A stretch of DNA of 5,363 bases from Flemingiibacterium sp045534235. Its GTDB lineage: Bacteria > Bacillota > Clostridia > Oscillospirales > CAG-272. Of the stretch, positions 1 to 4,760 are shown piece by piece (position 1 is the first letter of the stretch; each line of letters starts with the position of its first letter). Made by a program: the position numbers and the translations under genes. The stretch covers positions 1-5,363 of the forward strand of contig JAZSJI010000083.1 of the NCBI GenBank assembly GCA_045534235.1, written 5' to 3'. Under the pieces are notes generated by a model, which saw only the letters and a list, made by a program, of their open reading frames with translations, was not told the origin of the DNA and did no database searches.

Positions 1-673
1 GACGAACCGGATCCTCAAGTGCCTTACCCATAACCTCGATCTCCTTCTGGATGAGGTAGCCGCAAACTGCGGTGTCGAGGTAATCGGCAACGCCTGCGGT
101 GGAAGCGTTTGCTCTGTGCGCAGTACCGAATGCGTCGTTTACGTAGATCTCTGCGAGGCTTGCCATTTCCTTTGCAAATGCAGGATCGTTCTTTTCTTCA
201 GCCGCGTGGAAGCGTACGTTTTCGAGAAGGAGAACCTCGCCGTCCTTGAGTGCCGCAGCCTTTGCCTTTGCGTCAGGACCTACAACGTCCTTTGCGAGGG
301 TTACGTTAATGCCCTTTGCGGTGAGGTCGTCAGCAACGATCTTGAGGGAAAGCTTGGTGATGTCGTCCTTCGCCTTTTCGAGAGCTGCTGCGGTAGCCGC
401 TGCCTGCTCTGCTTCGGGAAGAGCCTCGATCTTCTTCTTTTCCTTCTTGTTAAGCTTAAGCTCTGCGTCGAGAACGTTGTGAGGTCTGCCCATATGAGAG
501 CAGAGGATAACCTTCGCGCCGTTGTCAACGAGATACTTGATAGTCTTCATTGCGCCGACGATACGCTTATCGTCAGTGATCTTGCCGTCCTTAACGGGTA
601 CGTTGAAATCGCAGCGGCAGAGAACTCTCTTGCCTGCAACAGCGATATCTTCTACGGATTTCTTGTTGTACAT
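1..673 (-). CDS. pgk: Phosphoglycerate kinase, N-terminal part (runs off left edge)
   Basis: The first 224 codons of phosphoglycerate kinase are present; the C-terminal nucleotide-binding domain lies beyond position 1. The enzyme makes ATP from 1,3-bisphosphoglycerate and ADP in cytosolic glycolysis. Reading from the ATG at 673, the family landmarks appear in order: an R-x-DFNVP loop (about residues 20-26), KITDDKR (31-37), the SHMGRP substrate-binding segment (59-64), LLLENVRFH (about 148-156) and the NDAFGTAHRA-AST segment (about 179-192). These include the basic-patch Arg and His residues that hold 3-phosphoglycerate. The start is fixed by an AGAGGTG ribosome site at 681-687, 7 nt from the ATG. 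Between SHMGRP and the usual LSL helix lies a Lys/Glu/Ala-rich stretch of roughly 40 residues (about 66-107), longer than the short segment I expect in B. subtilis- or E. coli-type enzymes. Codon use is strongly biased (AAG, GTT, CTC, AAC), as expected for a highly expressed gene. Identification is very secure. Confidence 0.97.
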   Translation of the reverse strand, partial: MYNKKSVEDIAVAGKRVLCRCDFNVPVKDGKITDDKRIVGAMKTIKYLVDNGAKVILCSHMGRPHNVLDAELKLNKKEKKKIEALPEAEQAAATAAALEKAKDDITKLSLKIVADDLTAKGINVTLAKDVVGPDAKAKAAALKDGEVLLLENVRFHAAEEKNDPAFAKEMASLAEIYVNDAFGTAHRANASTAGVADYLDTAVCGYLIQKEIEVMGKALEDPVR

Positions 674-680
674 TTATTTT

Positions 681-687
681 CACCTCT
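681..687 (-). promoter_or_regulatory. Ribosome binding site of pgk
   Basis: AGAGGTG on the minus strand, 7 nt before the ATG at 673. It decides the pgk start. A similar GAGGTG core precedes the U32 gene and rplU in this window. Confidence 0.8.
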
Positions 688-709
688 ATAAAAAATTTAG
701 CAGTTTCAC

Positions 710-737
710 GATTGCCAATGCAACAGCATCCGCAATC
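710..737 (-). promoter_or_regulatory. Hairpin at the 5' end of the pgk leader
   Basis: On the minus strand GATTGC pairs with GCAATC (6 bp). Inside it, after one G/G mismatch and a G-U pair, ATGC pairs with GCAT around a TGTT loop. The stem begins at the predicted transcription start (about 738), so the mRNA would start with a hairpin. There is no T-run after it, so it is not a terminator. Stem-loops at the extreme 5' end are known to protect some bacterial mRNAs from 5'-end-dependent decay; that role here is inference. Confidence 0.5.
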
Positions 738-744
738 AAGGTTT

Positions 745-773
745 ATTTTACCATATTTATAGGCTTTTATCAA
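745..773 (-). promoter_or_regulatory. Vegetative (sigma-A type) promoter of pgk
   Basis: On the minus strand, -35 TTGATA (768-773) and -10 TAAAAT (745-750) are separated by exactly 17 bp. TGG immediately precedes the -10, giving an extended -10 element. The predicted start is near 738, leaving a leader of about 65 nt before the pgk ATG. The fit is 5 of 6 in each hexamer. Confidence 0.8.
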
Positions 774-826
774 CAGAAATTTGTGAAATTATCGTCAAAT
801 TCAAAAATTTTTGTTAGAGTTACAAT

Positions 827-862
827 ATTTTGTCCCAAATCGGCACGATTATAATACAAAAT
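827..862 (-). other. AT-rich inverted repeat after uppP, possible weak transcript end
   Basis: ATTTTGT (827-833) pairs with ACAAAAT (856-862), and inside it AATCG pairs with CGATT around a 3-nt loop. It lies 13 nt beyond the uppP stop codon, where a terminator would be expected, but the stem is AT-rich and no clean T-run follows. I see no other terminator between uppP and pgk, so some read-through into pgk is plausible. Confidence 0.3.
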
Positions 863-874
863 GACAATATTTTA

Positions 875-1720
875 TCAGAAAATCCATTTCTGTGCGGCGA
901 AATACGCAAGCACTATAGCGCCAAGCACTATGCGGTACCAGCCGAACACACAGAAGTCGTGCTTCTTGATAAAGTCCATAAGGAATCGTATACAAACCAT
1001 AGACACCGCAAATGCCGACACCATACCGACGAGCAGTATCACCGCTTCAGGCGCGGTAAACGCAAAGCCGTATTTAACGAGCTTCAAAAGCGATGCGCCG
1101 AACATTACGGGAATACCGAGAAAGAACGTAAACTCCGCCGCCGTTGTGCGGTCAACGCCGAGTATAATACCGCCGAGTATCGTCGAGCCGGAGCGCGACG
1201 TACCGGGGAAGATAGCCGCCAGAAGCTGAAACGCGCCGATGCCGAGCGCACGCTTGTAGTCAAGCGAGTCGATATCCGTAACGGCAAACGTACGCCCCTT
1301 GTTAAGCTTTTCAACGACGATAAACGCAACACCGACGAGCACGAGCATTATGCCGACCGTCCAGCCGTTATAAAACAGCGCGTCTATGTAATCGTCAAAC
1401 AGCAATCCCACGACTGCGGCAGGAAGGCAGGCAACGATAATTTTGAGCCACATCGAAAGCTTGCTTCTGCTGATAATTTTTGCGACCTCTCCGCCCTTTT
1501 TGAACGGCCATATTTTCTTCCAGAACACCACCGCAACTGCGAGTATTGCACCGAGCTGTATTACCACCTCGAACATCTCGAAAAAGCCGTCGGAAACACC
1601 ATCAAATTTGACAAATTCCTCAAGCAGTATGAGATGTCCCGTCGACGAAATCGGGAGCCATTCCGTAATGCCCTCAACGATGCCGTAAAGAAGCGATTTT
1701 AATATTTCAATGAATATCAC
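875..1720 (-). CDS. uppP: Undecaprenyl-diphosphatase (BacA/UppP family)
   Basis: A 281-residue integral membrane phosphatase, close to the 273 residues of the E. coli protein. It converts undecaprenyl diphosphate to the monophosphate, regenerating the lipid carrier for peptidoglycan and other wall polymers; overexpression of this family gives bacitracin resistance. Both family signatures are present: EGITEWLPISSTGHLIL near residues 16-32 (catalytic Glu16 and Glu20, Ser26, His29) and PGTSRSGSTI at 172-181 (Arg176). The rest is hydrophobic segments with short polar loops, as expected for a multi-pass membrane protein. I chose the GTG start at 1720 because AGGAGG lies 6 nt upstream and the product then begins MIFIEILKSLLYGIVEG, as the family does. 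An ATG farther upstream in this frame lies inside the U32 coding sequence and would add residues unrelated to the family. The gene follows the U32 gene by 10 nt, and its ribosome site overlaps that gene's TAG stop, so translation is probably coupled. Confidence 0.95.
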   Translation of the reverse strand: MIFIEILKSLLYGIVEGITEWLPISSTGHLILLEEFVKFDGVSDGFFEMFEVVIQLGAILAVAVVFWKKIWPFKKGGEVAKIISRSKLSMWLKIIVACLPAAVVGLLFDDYIDALFYNGWTVGIMLVLVGVAFIVVEKLNKGRTFAVTDIDSLDYKRALGIGAFQLLAAIFPGTSRSGSTILGGIILGVDRTTAAEFTFFLGIPVMFGASLLKLVKYGFAFTAPEAVILLVGMVSAFAVSMVCIRFLMDFIKKHDFCVFGWYRIVLGAIVLAYFAAQKWIF

Positions 1721-1726
1721 GGCAAA

Positions 1727-1733
1727 CCTCCTA
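1727..1733 (-). promoter_or_regulatory. uppP ribosome binding site overlapping the upstream stop codon
   Basis: On the minus strand TAGGAGG contains both the U32 gene's TAG stop and a consensus AGGAGG, 6 nt from the uppP GTG. This places the reinitiation site exactly where ribosomes finish the first gene and settles the GTG start. Confidence 0.8.
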
Positions 1734-3008
1734 CACCGCGCGTACGATGTCGCCCACCTTAACGGGGAACGGCACCTTTGCGCTAAATTCCATATACGGG
1801 TGCGGCGCGGACTCGATAGCCTCGCCGTCCACGTTGTAAAGCTCGCCAAGGTGCATCGCTCGTCCGATAGCACCGGGAGTGATTATCTCAACGTCGGAGT
1901 TAGCAAAGACCTTGTTGCGCTGTACGAAGCGCGCCACGCCGGACTCTTCATCGTATGCCACGACGCGGCAGAGATATGCTTTTTCCTTCATATATCCCGG
2001 CTGCTTTGCGGTATTGGCGTCCTCCATAGGGTTTGTAAAATAGTAACCCGTGTGATATTCGCGGTGGCTGACCGATTCAAGCTCATTTTTCCAAGCAGGA
2101 TCGTACACGTATCTCTCGGGATCAGCTATATATCTGTCGATCGCCATACGGTAGACATTTGTGACAACAGCGGCGTAATATTCGCTCTTCATACGCCCCT
2201 CTATCTTGAAGCTGTCAATGCCTGCCTCGATAAGCTCGGGAATATGCTCTATCATACAGGTGTCCTTACTGGAGAGAAAGAACGTGCCGCGCTCGGTTTC
2301 TATAACGGGAACGCGATTGTCGGGACGCTTCTCCTCCGTTATCTCGTATGCGGCAACGCCCTCACCTGCAATCTCGCTCGGTGCGTACGACATATTCCAA
2401 CGGCAAGGCTGTGCACAGCGTCCGCGGTTGGCATCGCGTCCGACGAAGTGCTGTGAGAGCAGACAGCGACCGCTGTAGGAAATGCACATTGAGCCGTGTA
2501 TGAACGCCTCAAGCTCAAGCTCGTCGGGGACATTCGCGCGTATCTCACGAATCTCATCAAGTGTCAGCTCGCGCGCCAAGACCACGCGCTTCGCGCCGAG
2601 TCTGTACCACTCGCGGCAGGTTGCCGCGCTGACGGTGCTCTGCTGTGTGGAAACGTGCAGTTCCGTATCGGGTAAATACTCGCGAACGAGCGCCATAACG
2701 CCGAGGTCGGCAGCAATAACCGCGTCAATACCAAATCCATCAAGGCTTTTTACAAACTCGGTAAGCGTCGGATATTCATCAGTATGCGGCATCGTGTTGA
2801 GCGTAAGATTTACGCGCACGCCGCGCTCGTGTGCATACTTTACCGCCTCGCGAAGCTCGTCGAGCGTGAAATTATCCGCCGCGGCACGCATACCGAAATC
2901 ATCGCCTGCAAGATACACCGCGTTGGCACCGTACAGTATAGCCGCCTTCATTTTATCAAAATTGCCCGCGGGCGACAGAAGCTCGGGGGCTTTTTTTGCT
3001 TTTATCAT
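1731..3008 (-). CDS. Peptidase U32 family protein, TrhP/YrrO-type tRNA hydroxylation protein
   Basis: A 425-residue protein of the U32 family, about the length of B. subtilis YrrO and E. coli TrhP (YegQ). Despite the 'peptidase' name, TrhP-type members act in prephenate-dependent hydroxylation of uridine 34 of tRNA, yielding ho5U for further wobble-base modification. Visible features are the opening PELLSPAGNFDKMKAAILYG (8-27), typical of the TIM-barrel part, and the U32 signature EAFIHGSMCISYSGRCLLS (167-185). Cys175, Cys182, Cys198 and Cys202 form a four-Cys set, as in members thought to bind an iron-sulfur cluster. A conserved SSKDTC...DSFKIEGRMKSEYY block spans 246-278 and precedes a small C-terminal domain. 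The ATG at 3008 is supported by GAGAGGTGA upstream at 7-nt spacing; a start farther upstream would sit within the promoter. It is the first gene of an operon with uppP. Related U32 subfamilies include 23S rRNA hydroxylation (RlhA) and collagenase-like proteins, but the length and single U32 module favour TrhP. I did not assign trhP1 or trhP2. Confidence 0.88.
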   Translation of the reverse strand: MIKAKKAPELLSPAGNFDKMKAAILYGANAVYLAGDDFGMRAAADNFTLDELREAVKYAHERGVRVNLTLNTMPHTDEYPTLTEFVKSLDGFGIDAVIAADLGVMALVREYLPDTELHVSTQQSTVSAATCREWYRLGAKRVVLARELTLDEIREIRANVPDELELEAFIHGSMCISYSGRCLLSQHFVGRDANRGRCAQPCRWNMSYAPSEIAGEGVAAYEITEEKRPDNRVPVIETERGTFFLSSKDTCMIEHIPELIEAGIDSFKIEGRMKSEYYAAVVTNVYRMAIDRYIADPERYVYDPAWKNELESVSHREYHTGYYFTNPMEDANTAKQPGYMKEKAYLCRVVAYDEESGVARFVQRNKVFANSDVEIITPGAIGRAMHLGELYNVDGEAIESAPHPYMEFSAKVPFPVKVGDIVRAV

Positions 3009-3044
3009 AAAGAGTTCACCTCTCAATAATATACAGTTACAATA

Positions 3045-3073
3045 ATAATACCATTTTTCGAGCGAAATTTCAA
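3045..3073 (-). promoter_or_regulatory. Vegetative promoter of the U32-uppP operon
   Basis: On the minus strand, -35 TTGAAA (3068-3073) and -10 TATTAT (3045-3050) have a 17-bp spacer, with TGG directly before the -10. The predicted start is near 3038, giving a leader of about 30 nt. The promoter lies just downstream of the spo0A terminator, so the operon is transcribed independently of spo0A. Confidence 0.8.
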
Positions 3074-3103
3074 GTATATGTATCAAAATTTTACGCTGAA
3101 TTA

Positions 3104-3150
3104 AAATAAAAAACGGTCAGTATCAAAAAAGTGACACTGACCTGTCGTTT
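3104..3150 (-). terminator. Intrinsic terminator of spo0A
   Basis: On the minus strand GGTCAGTGTC pairs with GATACTGACC (10 bp with one G-U pair; arms at 3133-3142 and 3115-3124) around an 8-nt loop. After one G there follows TTTTTTATTTT. An AAAAAC upstream can pair with the start of the T-run and extend the stem past a bulge. It starts about 20 nt after the spo0A stop. The plus strand also has a T-run a few bases after the stem, so it may work in both directions, though no plus-strand gene ends here. Confidence 0.92.
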
Positions 3151-3168
3151 TTATGCCCCTTGGCAGCT

Positions 3169-3987
3169 TTACACCCCGACGCCAAGTCTTAACTTGTCCG
3201 AGATCATCGCGATAAACTCGCTGTTGGTGGGCTTGCCGCGCTGACGGCTTATCGTATAGCCGAAATAGCGGTTGAGCGTTTCTACGTCGCCTCTGTCCCA
3301 CGCAACCTCGATTGCGTGGCGTATGGCGCGCTCCACGCGCGAGGTCGCCGTACCGAACTGCTTTGCAACGCTGGGATAGAGTGACTTTGTAACGTAGTTT
3401 ATCATATCGGGATCAACTATCACCATACCGATCGCACAGCGAAGATACGCAAAACCCTTGATATGTGCGGGGATACCGAGCGTATGGAGTATTTCCGTGA
3501 TCTGCGATTCCGTCGGAGTTTCAGCCGTGGGCTTTGCAGCAGCTTGATGCATATTGTCTCCCACGCCGCCGATACTTTTTCGTGAACGTCTTTGTACATC
3601 CGACAGCGAGCTGAGCACCGCATCGCAAAACGCAGAGATCGTGTAAGGTCTGATAAGCGCCGAAGCGTTTAACATACGGCAAACCTCGCGAAGAACGTCC
3701 GCGTACGTACTCTCGCCTATAAGAAGCATCGCCGTAGTATGATAAACACCGCTTTCGGCACGGCGGTTCTCATTGTACGCAAGCTGCATCATCTGAACGC
3801 TTCCGAGAGATGCATCGAATATTGCAAGCCCGTACGTTCGCTCACAGAGCATACGCTCTGCGCTATCTGCGTCACGCGCCTCGTCTATGGCGCTAAAGCC
3901 AATACGCCCGAGCAGGTCTGTCATATCGCGGCGCACGCTATCCTCGGCGGCACATACTAAAAGTCGGCTTTGTTTTTCTGTAGTCAT
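3169..3987 (-). CDS. spo0A: Sporulation transcription factor Spo0A with divergent receiver domain
   Basis: A 272-residue response regulator, near the 267 of B. subtilis Spo0A. When phosphorylated, Spo0A binds 0A boxes and switches cells to sporulation or stationary-phase programmes. The DNA-binding domain (about 160-268) is unmistakable: ITEILHTLGIPAHIKG, the SRVERAIRHAIEVAW recognition helix (216-230) and GKPTNSEFIAMISDKLRL near the end. The N-terminal receiver (8-128) is much less typical. The acidic pair (Glu15, Asp16) and a likely phospho-acceptor Asp58 are present. However, the conserved Thr after strand 4 appears as Ile90, the conserved Lys is Arg113 (in LIRP), and the usual MP after the phospho-Asp is missing. 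The linker (about 130-158) is polar and Ala/Pro/Thr-rich. The ATG at 3987 has AAGGAGA 5 nt upstream. The gene is monocistronic, with its own promoter and terminator, and is divergent from the L21 operon rather than following spoIVB as in Bacillus and many Clostridia. Confidence 0.96.
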   Translation of the reverse strand: MTTEKQSRLLVCAAEDSVRRDMTDLLGRIGFSAIDEARDADSAERMLCERTYGLAIFDASLGSVQMMQLAYNENRRAESGVYHTTAMLLIGESTYADVLREVCRMLNASALIRPYTISAFCDAVLSSLSDVQRRSRKSIGGVGDNMHQAAAKPTAETPTESQITEILHTLGIPAHIKGFAYLRCAIGMVIVDPDMINYVTKSLYPSVAKQFGTATSRVERAIRHAIEVAWDRGDVETLNRYFGYTISRQRGKPTNSEFIAMISDKLRLGVGV

Positions 3988-3992
3988 GGTAT

Positions 3993-3999
3993 TCTCCTT
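3993..3999 (-). promoter_or_regulatory. Ribosome binding site of spo0A
   Basis: AAGGAGA on the minus strand, 5 nt before the ATG at 3987. It is a strong site and supports this start. Confidence 0.85.
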
Positions 4000-4014
4000 T
4001 GTGTTGTTATTATT

Positions 4015-4030
4015 CCGCCAAATTCGGCGG
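4015..4030 (-). promoter_or_regulatory. GC-rich hairpin in the spo0A leader
   Basis: CCGCC pairs with GGCGG across a 6-nt AT-rich loop, between the predicted transcription start (about 4043) and the ribosome site (3993-3999). Five G-C pairs in an otherwise AT-rich leader stand out. It has no T-run, so it is not a terminator. It could be an mRNA stabiliser or a protein-binding palindrome; the sequence does not decide. Confidence 0.4.
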
Positions 4031-4049
4031 TATTTGTCATCGCTACCAT

Positions 4050-4078
4050 ATTATACCATTTATTTACAGAAATTGCAA
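4050..4078 (-). promoter_or_regulatory. Vegetative promoter of spo0A
   Basis: On the minus strand, -35 TTGCAA (4073-4078) and a perfect -10 TATAAT (4050-4055) have a 17-bp spacer, with TGG just before the -10. The predicted start is about 4043, giving a leader of about 56 nt. I found no convincing sigma-H promoter (AGGA-type -35 with GAAT -10) upstream, which B. subtilis uses as a second spo0A promoter. Confidence 0.82.
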
Positions 4079-4121
4079 TACTTTTCACATAGGCACGCTT
4101 CCAATATTTGCCTTCGAATAC

Positions 4122-4156
4122 AGTCGAAAGCTATGCACACTATACTACTTTCGACA
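4122..4156. promoter_or_regulatory. Candidate paired Spo0A boxes (inverted repeat)
   Basis: GTCGAAAG (4123-4130) and CTTTCGAC (4148-4155) form an exact 8-bp inverted repeat with a 17-bp gap. The right arm lies in TTCGACA (4150-4156), the exact complement of the 0A box TGTCGAA known from B. subtilis. The left arm, AGTCGAA (4122-4128), matches 6 of 7. The pair sits about 45-80 bp upstream of the spo0A -35, a sensible place for autoregulation. Binding by this Spo0A is inference. Confidence 0.5.
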
Positions 4157-4172
4157 ATCGGCAGGCGATTTG

Positions 4173-4211
4173 TGTCGATATGTGTTGACTTTTCCGCCGC
4201 ATTTTTCGATA
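4173..4211. promoter_or_regulatory. Further 0A-box-like heptamers and a possible weak plus-strand promoter
   Basis: TGTCGAT (4173-4179) and TTCGATA (4205-4211) each match the 0A box, on one strand or the other, at 6 of 7 positions. Between them, TTGACT (4185-4190) could be a -35 for TATAAA (4210-4215), but the 19-bp spacing is poor. Single 6-of-7 matches are common by chance, so these count only as neighbours of the stronger pair at 4122-4156. Confidence 0.25.
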
Positions 4212-4215
4212 TAAA

Positions 4216-4303
4216 AGCAGGATTTCTGTTAGCAAGGTGCACGTATATCGCGTATATACTGCGTTTTTTGTTACATTATACAAAGAAATTTTTGAAATAA
4301 CTA
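4216..4303. other. AT-rich intergenic stretch with no recognised element
   Basis: This is the remainder of the divergent spo0A/rplU control region. It has no open frame with a ribosome site and no tRNA-like or riboswitch fold that I recognise. The only visible structure is a short repeat, GTATAT with ATATAC at 4243-4259, around a CGCGT loop. Confidence 0.5.
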
Positions 4304-4332
4304 TTGACATTGGCGGCGTAATATGTTATAAT
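4304..4332 (+). promoter_or_regulatory. Perfect-consensus promoter of the L21-Prp-L27 operon
   Basis: TTGACA (4304-4309) and TATAAT (4327-4332) are both perfect consensus with a 17-bp spacer, and TGT before the -10 gives the extended motif. The predicted start is near 4339, about 100 nt before the rplU start codon. Such strength suits a ribosomal protein operon. Confidence 0.93.
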
Positions 4333-4344
4333 GAGAAGCCGCTT

Positions 4345-4425
4345 GATTTGTACGGTCTAAATTTTTGCGCCCAAAAACGCAAAATACCGACGTCAGCGAG
4401 TTCATGGCAAAATGCCATTCAGAAA
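4345..4425 (+). promoter_or_regulatory. Structured 5' leader of rplU, probable L21 leader
   Basis: Between promoter and ribosome site the transcript can fold into two hairpins. In the first, CGGT (4353-4356) pairs with ACCG (4386-4389) and, further in, TTTTGCG (4363-4369) pairs with CGCAAAA (4378-4384) around an 8-nt loop. In the second, ATGGCA (4404-4409) pairs with TGCCAT (4413-4418) around AAA. It ends just before the GAGGTG ribosome site. Its position matches the L21 leader family described upstream of rplU in Bacillota, thought to mediate feedback control by a product of the operon. I infer membership from position and general shape; a covariance-model search would settle it. Confidence 0.6.
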
Positions 4426-4439
4426 GTGAGGTGCTTTTC

Positions 4440-4751
4440 GTGTTTGCAGTTATCGTAACAGGCGGAAAGCAGTACAAGGTTAACGAAGGCGACGTTATCT
4501 TCATCGAGAAGCTCGATGTTGAAGCAGAGGACAAGGTTACTTTCGACAAGGTGCTTGCTCTTTCGAACGGTGACAAGTTCACCGTAGGTGCTCCCTATGT
4601 TGAGGGTGCTACTGTTGAGGCTAAGGTCGTTAAGAACGGCAAGGGCCCCAAGATCCACATCCTGAAGTACAAGCCCACGCAGGATTCCAAGAAGAAGACC
4701 GTTCACAGACAGCCTTACACCAAGGTTCAGATCGAGAAGATCGTTGGCTAA
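4440..4751 (+). CDS. rplU: 50S ribosomal protein L21
   Basis: A 103-residue protein matching the usual 102-103 of L21, which binds 23S rRNA in the large subunit. Hallmarks are FAVIVTGGKQYKVNEGD at the N-terminus (2-18), then FIEKLD and VTFDKVL, and a C-terminal KIHILKYKP...KKKTVHRQPYT segment rich in basic residues. I chose the GTG at 4440 because GAGGTG (4428-4433) lies 6 nt upstream and the product then begins where L21 proteins do. In-frame ATGs at 4365 and 4404 would add residues unlike the family, lack ribosome sites and lie within the leader hairpins. It is the first gene of the operon. Codon use is strongly biased (AAG, GTT), as in pgk. Confidence 0.97.
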   Translation: MFAVIVTGGKQYKVNEGDVIFIEKLDVEAEDKVTFDKVLALSNGDKFTVGAPYVEGATVEAKVVKNGKGPKIHILKYKPTQDSKKKTVHRQPYTKVQIEKIVG

Positions 4752-4760
4752 TCCATCAAA

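Noticed and set aside
830..1702. Long plus-strand open frame of 290 codons opposite uppP
   Set aside because: It is the antisense shadow of uppP. The product is a low-complexity Arg/His/Glu-rich string without family features, while the minus strand gives full BacA motifs.
1721..1873. UppP start at 1873, adding 51 residues
   Set aside because: The extension overlaps the end of the U32 gene and is not hydrophobic or family-like; the GTG at 1720 has AGGAGG upstream.
1710..2456. Plus-strand open frame of 248 codons opposite the U32 gene
   Set aside because: It is antisense to a clearly conserved protein, has no ribosome site, and its product is unlike any family I know.
3009..3086. Longer N-terminus for the U32 protein starting at 3086
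   Set aside because: The extra 26 residues run through the promoter and ribosome site and are unlike the family; the ATG at 3008 has a good Shine-Dalgarno site.
4243..4259. GTATAT/ATATAC repeat as an operator or hairpin
   Set aside because: It is short, AT-rich and without neighbouring elements; likely chance in this base composition.
4060..4300. Small open frames on both strands in the spo0A-rplU gap
   Set aside because: They have no ribosome site or plausible composition and overlap clear promoters and box-like sites.
4365..4439. L21 starting at ATG 4365 or ATG 4404
   Set aside because: Both lie in the structured leader, lack ribosome sites, and add residues absent from L21 proteins.
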